NCBI RefSeq assembly: GCF_007954265.1
Contig: NZ_VOLS01000006.1
Location: forward strand, 43,784-107,783
From: Colwellia sp. C1TZA3
Lineage (GTDB): Bacteria; Pseudomonadota; Gammaproteobacteria; Enterobacterales; Alteromonadaceae
Direction of reading: 5' to 3'
Length of the DNA: 64,000 nt
The translations under genes were made by a program, and so were the position numbers. Positions 49,101-57,616 of the stretch are shown here, in pieces; the stretch's first letter is position 1, and each line of letters starts with the position of its first letter. The notes under the pieces are model-generated. The model was not told where the DNA came from and searched no databases. It was given only the letters and a program-made list of their open reading frames with translations.

Positions 49101-49705
49101 TCAAGCTCAAGACGAATATCACTGAGTCGCGCTAAGTTTTCTCTGGTGTGGCGTATTCTCGTTTCGGTTTCTTTACGGCGTTCTTTATACTTTGATATGC
49201 CCGCCGCTTCTTCAAGAAACACCCGTAACTCTTGTGGTTTTGACTCAATTAAACGAGAAATAGTGCCTTGTTCGATAATGGCATAACTACGCGGCCCTAA
49301 ACCGGTACCAAGAAAAATATCAGTAATGTCTCGACGCCGACATTTTGTGCCATTTAAAAAGTAAGTATTGATACTCTCGCGGTTAACCACACGACGTACC
49401 GAAACTTCACTTCTATCCGCCATATTGCCTTGAATACGGCCCTGAGTATTATCAAAAAATAACTCAACACTGGCTTGGCCAATAGGTTTTCGACTGGCTG
49501 CACCATTAAAAATAACATCAGTCATGGCTTCACCACGCAAGTTTTTCGCAGAGCTTTCGCCTAATACCCAACGCACAGCGTCAATAATATTTGACTTACC
49601 ACAGCCATTTGGTCCAACAATGGCGGTCATTTGTTGTTCAAAGTGAACTTTGGTGGGATCGACAAAGGATTTAAAACCTGCCAACTTTATATGCTTGAGT
49701 CGCAT
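46130..49705 (-). CDS. smc: Chromosome partition protein SMC
   Basis: From the ATG at 49705 (MRLKHIKLAGFKSF) the product has 1191 residues. The frame continues to 49780, but the extra 25 residues precede the conserved first strand and are rejected. It has an N-terminal head with Walker A GPNGCGKSN, two very long Gln-rich coiled coils flanking a hinge (about 500-650) and a C-terminal head with signature LSGGEKALTA and Walker B CLLDEVDAPLD. SMC dimers organise and segregate chromosomes. The gene is divergent from cysZ. An SMC rather than MukB is normal in Alteromonadales. Confidence 0.96.
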   Translation of the reverse strand: MRLKHIKLAGFKSFVDPTKVHFEQQMTAIVGPNGCGKSNIIDAVRWVLGESSAKNLRGEAMTDVIFNGAASRKPIGQASVELFFDNTQGRIQGNMADRSEVSVRRVVNRESINTYFLNGTKCRRRDITDIFLGTGLGPRSYAIIEQGTISRLIESKPQELRVFLEEAAGISKYKERRKETETRIRHTRENLARLSDIRLELDVQIDKLHQQAEAAKRFRTLKQQERKYKAELAVLRWQKFDQQRQQHQTRILALESKVESQNAELSQNDLVMIELKATMQACNDNNQTLHQQKLNVTQNIARAEQQVKYLKAQSEKSQTDNELTQQQLLNAQQLILTEQEQLKLCNRQLNEQQPQLQATEAALENCQTVLAQQQVEQKELHSQWQQQQQKRDANQQKKLTMHATITQQQTIIEQVSQQTIKLRQQMALLPQQDPAAKQELVQQKTLVISAIEQLQKQQSQLTDKAANLQQASQELNQALAVATGQHTVKSQMIEALQIKLADTSPWSEKQATWFSQQSIIEVVSLQSQLDVAYGWELAVEVVLSHWLAGHVIETLPKADTDGNLTADNLCFVYRNTIQSITQNTAQKFVQSDAQSDVQSTDENSKHSIELSIIKVDTLASKVSGVSALNSYFNAIFLAENYREAQQKLSSLASHQSIICPDGTWLHHHMLTKGKLEQGHDYISLQRELTTEQTLIQDLLSGQQNIEQQQSQTSEQLARLASEKSAISPNINLKQAKLNELNNVISLKAQASAQQQSQQQKLTEQIDDLLDSEHIAKEKLADFQVQLAQVSDDNGPSVDNFSAQQALLQESIEQIQARGQVLHQQRHQSSLVVEQLKSQRMQGEQRIRSNQDNVNLLTQRLSSNSQVFTDNSQPIQEFEQQLPEWLDNLVAINDKLQFNQQSLNDSQTRLATLELQQKSSQNKISALNQQLARLQLDSEGFKLRAESALEILAELQQNIDSVVEAMPKNAKESLWQAQLIKLAKDIQLLGAINLAAIEEYESQFKRKSYLDQQDQDLNNAISTLEAAMAKIDKESRHKFKLTFDQVNKDLQVLFPKVFGGGQAYLTLTGEDLLETGVTIMARPPGKKNSTIHLLSGGEKALTALSLVFAIFRLNPAPFCLLDEVDAPLDDANVSRFCNLVREMSQTVQFIYISHNKIAMEMASHLTGVTMFEPGVSRMVAVDIDEAIAMAEV

Positions 49706-49799
49706 TAAATCGAAAAACCTAATCACAGTATTATATTGGCTAAAGTAAAAACAAATTAAAGCTAAATTTTTGCCAGCCAATAAAATTAAAATTAAACAT

Positions 49800-49817
49800 C
49801 AGTAACTGGCGTTACTG
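49800..49817. promoter_or_regulatory. Palindrome in the smc/cysZ divergent region
   Basis: CAGTAAC and GTTACTG are perfect inverted arms 4 bp apart in the 217-bp region between the smc and cysZ starts. The 18-bp site has the form of a dimeric regulator operator; the regulator is unknown. Confidence 0.35.
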
Positions 49818-49922
49818 TATCAGAGATTGATGTACTTTGTAACATCACAATACTGTTCATATCATGCTAAGGATCCTATAATCGAGCCATTAATATCAAT
49901 TAGTTAGGTTAATAAAACAACA

Positions 49923-50678
49923 ATGAACAATAGTAATAACCCCCCTTTGGCCAACGGCGGTGCCGGATATTTTATTAAAGGCTTTGAGTTGATCCGCACG
50001 CCTGGCATTCGACGTTTTGTCTTTATTCCATTAACAGTTAATTTGATCCTTTTCAGTTATGCTTTTTATTATATGTTCTTACAGTTAAAAGGCTACATGT
50101 TGACCTTAGACGATTGGCTGGGTGAATCGTTTTCTTGGCTCAGTAATTTTATTTGGCCATTAGCTGTGTTGTTTGTGTTGATTGTTTTTTCATTTATTTT
50201 CAGCTCTGTTGCCAATTGGTTAGCCGCCCCCTTTAATGGTTTGTTATCAGAGAAAGTTGAAGCGTTATTGACCAATCAGCCGTTAAATGATGCCGGGGCT
50301 TTCGACGTTGTTAAAGACATTCCTAGGACACTAAGTCGCGAGTTAACCAAACTGGGCTACTATTTTCCACGCGCATTGGGCTTCTTTTTACTTTATTGGC
50401 TATTGCCGGTTATCGGCCAAGTACTATGGTTTTTATTTCTTGCTTGGATGATGGCAGTTCAATATAAAGATTATCCGTTTGATAACCACAAAGTTAGTTT
50501 TAACCGCATGTGTCAAGCCTTGAAGCAACGCCAAGGGTTAAGTTATAGTTTTGGTATAACAACTGCCGTATTCTCGATGATCCCAATAATAAACTTAGTG
50601 GTGATGCCCGTGGCTATTTGCGGCGCTACAGCACTGTGGGTTGACCATTATCGTGATGAATTTGTTGACCGTTCATAA
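49923..50678 (+). CDS. cysZ: Sulfate transporter CysZ
   Basis: A 251-residue inner-membrane protein of the CysZ/EI24 family with GAGYFIKGFELIRTPGIRRF at the N-terminus, several hydrophobic helices and the central FNGLLSEKVEALL. CysZ is a high-affinity sulfate channel that supplies cysteine synthesis. It is encoded beside the zipA/ligA region, as in E. coli, but here it is divergent from smc. The length is usual for the family. Confidence 0.93.
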   Translation: MNNSNNPPLANGGAGYFIKGFELIRTPGIRRFVFIPLTVNLILFSYAFYYMFLQLKGYMLTLDDWLGESFSWLSNFIWPLAVLFVLIVFSFIFSSVANWLAAPFNGLLSEKVEALLTNQPLNDAGAFDVVKDIPRTLSRELTKLGYYFPRALGFFLLYWLLPVIGQVLWFLFLAWMMAVQYKDYPFDNHKVSFNRMCQALKQRQGLSYSFGITTAVFSMIPIINLVVMPVAICGATALWVDHYRDEFVDRS

Positions 50679-51024
50679 TAAATCAAATAACAATCAATAA
50701 GTTACTAACTTTTAAACGATGAGTGCAAACATTATGCATATTTTGATGCTTGTTTAAACGCGCGTTTACATGCTGTTCAATTGATTTAACATACATTTTC
50801 ACTAAAATTTGACAGTAAAAAAATCAACGGGCACACTTAATACCCTACCCGTTTCATTAATTAAATGATCTACATTATGGTGTTTATCTAATAGTTTGTC
50901 GTTTTAATTATTAAATAAACAAGCCTATTATTGGTGATTTTAATTAATATAAATGATCATAGCGTTGGTGAACTGGCTTAAAGTTTATTATTAATATTAC
51001 ATTGAAATTTAAAAGGAACTGGCA
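50679..51024. other. Gene-free interval after cysZ
   Basis: About 345 bp, AT-rich, with no reading frame supported by a ribosome site and no clear terminator hairpin. It should contain the promoter of the gene at 51025. Confidence 0.45.
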
Positions 51025-51417
51025 ATGCAATCACTGGGCTGTATACCCAAGACTTCATTTTTATCCTGTACTTTATTGCTGCTAATGTTAAGTTTTAGCA
51101 TTAACGCCGCAAGTATTAAGTCAGAAAAAAGTACTATGGAAAAAATTGATATTCCAGTCATTGAAGGCGCGCGCGTGTTTGCCAAATTTAATGATAAAAC
51201 ACCTGTGGTGATCAATTACTTCACCTCAGTAACTGAAGATGCCGTGATAGCATTTTATAATAAAAATTATGGTGAGCCGATTCAACGCGAACGTAAACGT
51301 GGCCGCTTAACCTTAAACTACCAAAAAGATTTACAGCAAATACGTGTGGTTATTTCACAGCAAAATAAGCTACGCCAGGTTGATATCATTGTTGATAAAC
51401 GCACAGTAGAGCCATAA
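51025..51417 (+). CDS. Small exported protein, unknown function
   Basis: A 130-residue protein with a signal peptide (about 1-28, ending SINAAS) and a mature part of about 100 residues. I do not recognise a family. The mature part has alternating hydrophobic residues and a basic stretch (QRERKRGRLTLNY), suggesting a small beta-rich periplasmic protein. AAAGGAACT 8 nt before the ATG is a good ribosome site. A strong terminator follows, so it is monocistronic. Confidence 0.75.
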   Translation: MQSLGCIPKTSFLSCTLLLLMLSFSINAASIKSEKSTMEKIDIPVIEGARVFAKFNDKTPVVINYFTSVTEDAVIAFYNKNYGEPIQRERKRGRLTLNYQKDLQQIRVVISQQNKLRQVDIIVDKRTVEP

Positions 51418-51455
51418 TTATTTGTATAAAAAGTTCAAAGCACATTGCTAGACAT

Positions 51456-51488
51456 AAAAAAACATCGCAAATAGCGATGTTTTTTTTG
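51456..51488 (+). terminator. Intrinsic terminator after the small exported protein gene
   Basis: AAAAAACATCGC pairs with GCGATGTTTTTT around AAATA, followed by more T. The symmetric tails may also serve the convergent peptidase gene. Confidence 0.92.
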
Positions 51489-51576
51489 CTTTTTATTATG
51501 TTAACTTTTAAATATTAATTAGCTAACTCGATCATCAATTCAGTCATTGATCGCAACAACTGGACTTAAGTTGATA

Positions 51577-53436
51577 TTAATTTAACAAAATAGCGTCAAC
51601 AGTACCTTGTGCTAGTGGGTGGTAACCTGGACGTGCCTTTTTATAAACCGCTTGTGCCCATTGCTTACCTTTGGTTGATTTTGCTAGCTCTTCATACAAA
51701 GGCACAATTAACTTGCGTCGACCTATTGATTCTAAGTAGCTAGCCATAGCTGGATACACCACGTCATAACCAGAGCGCAATGCTAACAAATACCAAGCAT
51801 GAGCAACTTCAGCGTTGGTACTCTTGGTTAAGTTAAAGGCTTTATCTAAACTTGTCATACGCTGGTTAGAAATGCTCAAAGGCAGATTATTAATAAAATG
51901 TAACCATTCATGTAAGGTCCAATTTTGTGTCGGTATTTGCACCAACTCAAGCTGATCACTGGTCCATTTTGAAATAGTATCATCAATTTTAATAAAAGCA
52001 TTTGAGCGTGGCTTAGGGGCGTAACTCGGTAAACCTTGTTCATAAATCCATTCATTAAGTTCGACATCACTGACGATATTAGGGTATTTATCAGTTAAAT
52101 TAGCTTTTAGATAAATAACAAAACTTTTGGTACCTAAACTTTGAAAAGCGTGATCATCAAAATATTGCATGATGAAAGTATCAAATTTTTCACGTCCAAA
52201 TTTTTCTTCTAAATACAGTAAGAATAACTGCCCTTTAGTGTAAGGTACACCAGAAAAAGCATCATCGGGATCACGGCCTTTAAGGTCGATATACAATTGT
52301 GTGTCGCCTGGCGGTAACTCCGCCATTTCATAACTTAAATTTTGCGCATCTAATGCGCGTTCCATCAAAGCTCTATCGGCGCCAAATACCGCTTCCATAA
52401 TACGGTTTTCAACATAACTGGTAAAACCTTCGTTTAACCATAAATCGCGCCAGCTTTCATTAGTCACTAAGTTGCCTGACCAAGAATGTGCTAGTTCGTG
52501 AGCAATTAAGTTGACTAAACTTTTATCACCTGCAATCACTGTCGGGGTAATAAATGACAATCTTGGGTTTTCCATACCACCAAAAGGGAAACTTGGCGGT
52601 AATACTAATAAGTCATATCGACCCCAACGATAGGCACCAAAAAGCTTTTCAGTTTCATCAATCATCAGCTGTGTATCATCAAACTCAGCAACGGCGCGAT
52701 CTAGAATGTATTGTTCGGCATAGATACCGGTTTGCTTGCTCATGGCTTTAAACTGTAAATCACCCACAGCAATAGCAATTAAATAAGCCGGAATAGCTTG
52801 CGGCATAGCAAACGAATAATCGCCATCACGCAAAGCGTCAGGTTTATTGTTAGCACTCATGACCGCTAACAAATCATCTGGAGTGGTGATGCGAGCATTG
52901 TAAGTCATGCGCACGCTGGGGGTATCTTGTATTGGTATCCATGAACGAGCATGAATGGCTTGGCTTTGACTAAACATAAACGGTTTGTCTTTACCGGCGG
53001 TTTGCTCAGGAGATAGCCACTGTAAGCCAGAGGCTTGCGGCAATGAGTTATAATAAACTCTAATCATTGGCGTTTGAAAAGGTGTGTTAATAGTTAGCTT
53101 TGAGCCCATCACATCGTCGCGCTTAGCCAACTGGTAATTTAATTTTACCCACTGATTATTGGCATTTTTTGCCATAACACGATGAATGTCTAAATCGCGG
53201 GTATCTAAATAAATATTAGCCGCGTCATCGTTCAGCCAGTTGAGGCTTAGTTCAGCAAAGCCCTTTAATGACTTTTGCTCAAAATCAACATTCAAGTCTA
53301 AATAAAGGTGGCTAATTTTTACTTGGTTATAATTTGCATAAGTTAATGCATCAGCTGCTTGCGCCGAGGCTAATTGAACCCACGCAAGCTGTACAACACA
53401 AAACGTAGTGGCAACAAGGCGAACTAAAAATTTCAT
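51577..53436 (-). CDS. Exported M1-family aminopeptidase (LTA4 hydrolase-like)
   Basis: A 619-residue protein with a signal peptide (about 1-27, ending SAQAA). The exopeptidase motif GGMEN is at 286-290 and the zinc site HELAH at 313-317, with the third ligand Glu336 in NEGF, the required HExxH-18-E spacing. The C-terminal helical domain (about 460-619) and overall length match the leukotriene A4 hydrolase/cold-active aminopeptidase group. It removes N-terminal residues from peptides, here in the periplasm or outside, useful for scavenging peptides. The preceding transcript ends at a perfect hairpin 22-53 bp upstream. Confidence 0.94.
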   Translation of the reverse strand: MKFLVRLVATTFCVVQLAWVQLASAQAADALTYANYNQVKISHLYLDLNVDFEQKSLKGFAELSLNWLNDDAANIYLDTRDLDIHRVMAKNANNQWVKLNYQLAKRDDVMGSKLTINTPFQTPMIRVYYNSLPQASGLQWLSPEQTAGKDKPFMFSQSQAIHARSWIPIQDTPSVRMTYNARITTPDDLLAVMSANNKPDALRDGDYSFAMPQAIPAYLIAIAVGDLQFKAMSKQTGIYAEQYILDRAVAEFDDTQLMIDETEKLFGAYRWGRYDLLVLPPSFPFGGMENPRLSFITPTVIAGDKSLVNLIAHELAHSWSGNLVTNESWRDLWLNEGFTSYVENRIMEAVFGADRALMERALDAQNLSYEMAELPPGDTQLYIDLKGRDPDDAFSGVPYTKGQLFLLYLEEKFGREKFDTFIMQYFDDHAFQSLGTKSFVIYLKANLTDKYPNIVSDVELNEWIYEQGLPSYAPKPRSNAFIKIDDTISKWTSDQLELVQIPTQNWTLHEWLHFINNLPLSISNQRMTSLDKAFNLTKSTNAEVAHAWYLLALRSGYDVVYPAMASYLESIGRRKLIVPLYEELAKSTKGKQWAQAVYKKARPGYHPLAQGTVDAILLN

Positions 53437-53452
53437 AAATCACATCCAAAGT

Positions 53453-53489
53453 TAAAAAGGCCTGTAGATTACAGTGAATCTACAGGCCT
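53453..53489 (-). terminator. Intrinsic terminator after motY
   Basis: AGGCCTGTAGATT at 53458-53470 pairs perfectly with AATCTACAGGCCT at 53477-53489 around a six-base loop; on the minus strand five T follow. It separates motY from the aminopeptidase gene. Confidence 0.9.
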
Positions 53490-53529
53490 CTTCAAGCGCT
53501 ATTTATTTTTTAATTGGCTGATATAAAGA

Positions 53530-54396
53530 CTATGGCTGTTCCATACGGATAACAACGCGACGGTTTTTGCCACGACCGATTATGGTTTCATTAGACGCTA
53601 CATGGCGTTTTTCGCCGTAACCATTCGCCTCAATGCGACTCGCGTCAATGCCGCTGCTGACAATAAGCTCTCTAACTTTACTTGCCCGGCGTTGTGACAT
53701 TTTCATGTTAGTATTTCTACCGCCGTAACTATCTGAATAGCCATCAATTAGCACTAGGTCTAATTTAGAATCGAGTGCTAAATACTCAACAATCATATTC
53801 ATCCGCTTTTGTGATGCTTTGGTTAATTTATCAGAGCCAAACTGATAATTAAGCACAGTATAGGAGATATCATCAAAGTTAAAATCGAGTAAATTGCTCA
53901 CACAACTGACAAAGGCTTGATAGGCTTGCTGAAAACGTGCTGTAGATAAGCCGACCGTAATTTTATCGTTGTCGCTATACCAATCGTTATAATAAAATGT
54001 TGGGCTCATGCCCTGATCAAGCTCATTAAGCATATTCCAGGCAATTTTTTTCGGTAGACCGGGTGAGAATTGCTTATGTAACGTCATATTCGCTAACGTT
54101 CTACCAGCAATTCCAGGTCGCCAATTAGGCGCTTCAGAACGCACCTCAGCTAAAGAGTAACGGTCAGGTAAGCGCATCATTTCCAGTTCAAATTCCATAT
54201 TCATTTTTCGGTTGGCTGAACTATAAAATTTGGCTTCGCCATAGCGCGGAATTTGATGTGATAAGGTGCATTGCAAGCGAGAATTATCGGTTAACTGCCA
54301 AGTAGATTTTGCAATATCTGCACGATATTGCCTAACCCCCGCATTAGTTTGGGCAATACATAATGATAATGTAACGAGCGTAATAATTTTTTTCAT
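53530..54396 (-). CDS. motY: Sodium-driven flagellar motor protein MotY
   Basis: A 288-residue protein with a signal peptide (about 1-19), an N-terminal domain typical of MotY (RQYRADIAKSTW, SHQIPRYGEAKFY) and a C-terminal OmpA-like peptidoglycan-binding domain (about 170-288, with IDGYSDSYGGRN and RASKVRELIVSSGI). MotY forms the T-ring that anchors the Na+-driven PomAB stators of polar flagella. Its divergence from rnt is the usual arrangement in Vibrio and Shewanella relatives. It shows that this organism is flagellated. Confidence 0.92.
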   Translation of the reverse strand: MKKIITLVTLSLCIAQTNAGVRQYRADIAKSTWQLTDNSRLQCTLSHQIPRYGEAKFYSSANRKMNMEFELEMMRLPDRYSLAEVRSEAPNWRPGIAGRTLANMTLHKQFSPGLPKKIAWNMLNELDQGMSPTFYYNDWYSDNDKITVGLSTARFQQAYQAFVSCVSNLLDFNFDDISYTVLNYQFGSDKLTKASQKRMNMIVEYLALDSKLDLVLIDGYSDSYGGRNTNMKMSQRRASKVRELIVSSGIDASRIEANGYGEKRHVASNETIIGRGKNRRVVIRMEQP

Positions 54397-54592
54397 AAAA
54401 ATAATTTCTTGCCAATTAAGATAAATTTTATAGCGACATCTTTACTATCGACAAAATCATCAATAACTTTAACAGTTAATTAAAATATAGCCAAAAAAAA
54501 ATTAGGCGCTTTTAGTTTTGGGTGGTGTCTTAACGGGTTATTTCTGCGATAATCTCAAGTAATATTTTTGCTAACCAGTACCCATTGCCTTT

Positions 54593-55288
54593 ATGTCTGA
54601 TAATAAAACAGCGACTAACACTAATGCTGAAAAATCACTATTTTCTCAACGCTTTCGAGGCTACTTCCCCGTCGTTATTGATGTTGAAACCGCCGGTTTT
54701 AATTCACAAACCGATGCCTTACTGGAAATTGCCGCAACAACACTTACCTTAGGTGAAACTAGCGGCCAATTCAGTTTAGATGAGACCATACATTTTAATG
54801 TTGACCCTTTTGAAGGCGCTAACCTAGAGCCCGCAGCATTAGAATTTACCGGTATCGATCCCACTAACCCGTTACGTGGCGCAGTAGACGAAAAGAAGGC
54901 AATTACTGAAATATTCAAATTCGTGCGAAAAAAAATGAAAGCTGCAGGTTGCCAACGCGCGATTATCGTCGCGCACAACGCGGCCTTTGATTTAGCTTTC
55001 GTGAATGCAGTTACTCAACGTTGTTCAATTAAGCGCTCACCTTTTCATCCTTTTGTTAGTTTTGATACCACGACGTTATCAGGGCTAGCATTAGGGCAAA
55101 CGGTGTTAGCAAAAGCCTGTGCGACAGCGCAAATTGATTTTAATAACAGTGAAGCGCATTCGGCGTTATATGACACAGAAAAAACAGCTGAGTTATTTTG
55201 TTATATTGTTAATAAATGGCAACAGCTAGGTGGCTGGCCATTAATTCAACCTGAAGAGGCTATACAAGTAAATTCAGCTGAAGAATAA
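54593..55288 (+). CDS. rnt: Ribonuclease T
   Basis: A 231-residue DEDD exonuclease with exo motifs VIDVETAGF (I), [11 protein letters not shown] (II) and [15 protein letters not shown] (III, with the DEDDh His). RNase T trims the 3' ends of tRNAs and 5S/23S rRNA. The length is close to E. coli RNase T, with an N-terminal extension of about ten residues. It is divergent from motY and followed by no clear terminator. Confidence 0.95.
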   Translation: MSDNKTATNTNAEKSLFSQRFRGYFPVVIDVETAGFNSQTDALLEIAATTLTLGETSGQFSLDETIHFNVDPFEGANLEPAALEFTGIDPTNPLRGAVDEKKAITEIFKFVRKKMKAAGCQRAIIVAHNAAFDLAFVNAVTQRCSIKRSPFHPFVSFDTTTLSGLALGQTVLAKACATAQIDFNNSEAHSALYDTEKTAELFCYIVNKWQQLGGWPLIQPEEAIQVNSAEE

Positions 55289-55338
55289 TTGTAGATTTAT
55301 TGCTGTATTACACATTTGCGACAATTAGCTTACTGCAC

Positions 55339-55725
55339 TTAAAATAACGACTTTGCTTTTCGGCGATTACTGACTCTGAAAAGCAAATTTTTCAATGCGA
55401 CCATCATTAAAAGAAAAGCTAAAAACTGTAAGGCAGGTAAACTAGTTTTTAGTAGCATGAGCGTAGCAAGGCCAAAGTAACTATAAGGCAGGTATTCGTA
55501 CAGCCATTCAGGTAAAGTGTTTTTGTTATTTGGCTGTTTTTCAGTCGCTTTATAACGATCAAGGCGACGATATCCTGAGCGAGTAACCAAAGTTGCACAG
55601 CCGGCAACATAGAATAAACCTACAGATACAAACACCGGCCAAGTGTCGTAAAAAGCCATTAAATAAGCACAAACTAAAAAATAAGCGTACGGCAGACTTT
55701 CATAAATGAATGTTGGATAAAACAT
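55339..55725 (-). CDS. Small integral membrane protein, unknown function
   Basis: From the ATG at 55725 (AAGGA 6 nt upstream) the product has 128 residues; a TTG at 55731 is rejected. It has four hydrophobic stretches in two similar halves, each opening with a Y-E-x-LPY-x-YF pattern (YESLPYAYF and YEYLPYSYF). That repeat suggests an internal duplication of a two-helix unit. I do not recognise the family. Confidence 0.72.
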   Translation of the reverse strand: MFYPTFIYESLPYAYFLVCAYLMAFYDTWPVFVSVGLFYVAGCATLVTRSGYRRLDRYKATEKQPNNKNTLPEWLYEYLPYSYFGLATLMLLKTSLPALQFLAFLLMMVALKNLLFRVSNRRKAKSLF

Positions 55726-55869
55726 CAGCAATCCTTGATGGGTTTATTGTTTAGCCAGTTTTTGTAATAAATAGTGATTTTTTAATCTAACCGGACTAAT
55801 CATATAGTTTTCTTGATATGAGCTTAGTTGTGAAGCACTATTTTTCAATCATTTTTAAATTTCAGTCAC

Positions 55870-55896
55870 AAAAAAAGCCGCTAGAAGCGGCTTTTT
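55870..55896. terminator. Bidirectional intrinsic terminator
   Basis: AAAAAAGCCGCT pairs with AGCGGCTTTTT around AGA. On the minus strand it lies after the peroxiredoxin remnant, so it may be that lost gene's original terminator. Confidence 0.9.
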
Positions 55897-55944
55897 AACG
55901 GGTAAATTAACTTAAGCGTAAAATTTATCAGCATTAGCTATAAA

Positions 55945-56068
55945 TTATGCAGCAGCACCTTCTGTTGCCGCCACCGTGCTTTTATCGTCTTTTTTTACCT
56001 CCAGAACATACTTCACCGTGTTCTTGGTAAAATTGTAAAGCATTACCATACGAATTATTTAATCTTAA
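55945..56068 (-). pseudogene. Peroxiredoxin (2-Cys, AhpC/TSA type) C-terminal remnant
   Basis: Reading the minus strand from 56068 gives LRLNNSYGNALQFYQEHG followed by EVC, the conserved C-terminus of typical 2-Cys peroxiredoxins with the resolving Cys (usual form ALQF.EEHGEVCPA). After SGGKK the frame runs into a stop, but shifting the frame at a seven-A tract (T at 55990-55996 on the plus strand) restores DDKSTVAATEGAAA and a stop at 55945. The first 150 or so residues, with the peroxidatic Cys, are absent; the space is taken by the end of grxD and its hairpin. It is a decayed gene fragment. Confidence 0.68.
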
Positions 56069-56086
56069 CGCCACTTGAATGTGGCG
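56069..56086 (-). terminator. Hairpin after grxD
   Basis: CGCCAC and GTGGCG pair around a six-base loop, 23-40 nt past the grxD stop. The tail (TTAAGATTAAAT) is AT-rich without a clean T-run, so termination is likely but weak. Confidence 0.55.
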
Positions 56087-56108
56087 GTATTAAGTAATAA
56101 TTAGCTCG

Positions 56109-56450
56109 TTACTCTGAACTTTCTACTGCACTATGCTTAGCGGCAGATTCAGTGATCAAGGTTTGTAATTCACCTTGCTGATACATTTCCATAATGATGT
56201 CACAACCGCCAACAAGTTCGCCATCAACCCATAGTTGTGGAAATGTTGGCCAATCAGCATATTTTGGCAATTCAGCACGGATATCAGGGTTTAGTAAGAT
56301 ATCAACATAGGCGAACTTTTCACCACAGCCCATCAATGCTTGAGAAGCCTGTGAAGAGAACCCACAATTTGGTAATTTTGGTGAGCCCTTCATGTAAAGA
56401 AGGATGCTGTTTTCACTGATTTGTTCTTTAATGCGTTCGATTGTATCCAT
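56109..56450 (-). CDS. grxD: Monothiol glutaredoxin (Grx4 type)
   Basis: A 113-residue protein with the monothiol active site CGFS (Cys29), WPTFPQLWVDGELVGG and GGCDIIMEM for glutathione binding. Monothiol glutaredoxins bind a [2Fe-2S] cluster with glutathione and deliver it to target proteins, often with BolA. The length matches E. coli GrxD. It is divergent from sodB, and both serve iron and oxidative stress; the peroxiredoxin remnant next to it fits the same theme. Confidence 0.95.
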   Translation of the reverse strand: MDTIERIKEQISENSILLYMKGSPKLPNCGFSSQASQALMGCGEKFAYVDILLNPDIRAELPKYADWPTFPQLWVDGELVGGCDIIMEMYQQGELQTLITESAAKHSAVESSE

Positions 56451-56709
56451 AATAACCTCAAAAATTAATACTTATTGTGCTCAGTACTTAAAGTAAAACT
56501 GATGAAAATAAACAGAACAATAAATACTAAAGCAAAAAACTTATATATTAAAACATAATAGCCTTGATAAAACCTATGGTAATACCTATATACTTGAGTA
56601 AACTATGTAAGCTTTAATACTTGAGTAGTTTACTAGGTTTTAGAAAAACAAACTACCTCTTTAAATTAGCATAAGAATAATTTTTTATAATCACTATCTG
56701 GAGAATATA

Positions 56710-57291
56710 ATGACTATCGAATTACCAGCACTACCATATGCCATGGATGCACTAGCACCACATATTTCACAAGAAACCTTAGAGTTTCACTATGGTAAGC
56801 ACCACAATACTTATGTTGTAAAGTTAAACGGTCTTATTGAAGGTACTGATTTTGAAGGAAAATCTTTAGAAGACATCGTTAAATCATCAACAGCTGGTGT
56901 TTTCAATAATGCGGCACAAATTTGGAACCATACGTTTTACTGGAATAGCTTAAGCCCTAACGGCGGCGGCGAGCCAACAGGCGCGTTAGCAACCGCTATT
57001 GATGCAAACTTTGGTTCATTTGCAGAGTTTAAAGAAAAATTCACTGCCAGTGCTATTAATAACTTTGGTTCAAGTTGGACATGGTTAGTTAAAAATGCCG
57101 ATGGCAGCCTTGCTATTGTTAATACATCAAACGCTGCGACGCCACTGACTGATGAAGGTGTTACACCGCTTATCACAGTAGATTTATGGGAACATGCTTA
57201 CTACATTGATTACCGTAATCTTCGTCCTAGCTACATGGAAGCTTTCTGGGCGTTAGCGAACTGGGATTTTGCCTCAGCAAACTTCGCGTAA
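56710..57291 (+). CDS. sodB: Iron superoxide dismutase
   Basis: A 193-residue enzyme with metal ligands His in [11 protein letters not shown], His in [11 protein letters not shown] and Asp/His in [24 protein letters not shown] is typical of the iron rather than the manganese type. It converts superoxide to hydrogen peroxide and oxygen in the cytoplasm. CTGGAG 8 nt upstream is a good ribosome site. A strong terminator follows, so it is monocistronic. The 259-bp upstream region shared with grxD shows no clear Fur box. Confidence 0.96.
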   Translation: MTIELPALPYAMDALAPHISQETLEFHYGKHHNTYVVKLNGLIEGTDFEGKSLEDIVKSSTAGVFNNAAQIWNHTFYWNSLSPNGGGEPTGALATAIDANFGSFAEFKEKFTASAINNFGSSWTWLVKNADGSLAIVNTSNAATPLTDEGVTPLITVDLWEHAYYIDYRNLRPSYMEAFWALANWDFASANFA

Positions 57292-57316
57292 TCGCTAAAG
57301 TAGATTAATTTCAACT

Positions 57317-57347
57317 TAAAAGGTCAGCATTAATTGCTGGCCTTTTT
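57317..57347 (+). terminator. Intrinsic terminator after sodB
   Basis: AAAAGGTCAGCA pairs with TGCTGGCCTTTT around a short loop and ends in a T-run. Confidence 0.9.
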
Positions 57348-57548
57348 ATTTGCTACAAATTTAACTAACATACCTTGTTATCTATTCAACCACATAGCCT
57401 GCTCATTAACATCATGTGGTTACAATTCTTTTCGCTAATATTTAACCGCTTTCATAATTAGCACCTAGACTTATGCTTATATTAAGTAAAATAGTCATGG
57501 TAGAAAAATAATCTAATAATTATATCGGGTTTGATAAGTAACATTGTT

Positions 57549-57575
57549 CAAATAGTCGAAGCTCAAATAGTCGAA
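57549..57575 (+). promoter_or_regulatory. Direct repeat upstream of prkA
   Basis: CAAATAGTCGAA occurs twice (57549-57560 and 57564-57575) with a 15-bp period, ending 41 bp before the prkA start. It may be a regulator site for the stress operon or lie in its leader. I do not find a sigma-54 promoter of the kind known for E. coli yeaGH. Confidence 0.35.
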
Positions 57576-57616
57576 TTATCAGCCCAATCTGAACGATTTA
57601 TCTTCTGGAGGCGATT

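Noticed and set aside
49706..49780. N-terminal extension of smc
   Set aside because: The conserved SMC start MRLKHIKLAGFKSF begins at 49705; the extra codons look like untranslated leader.
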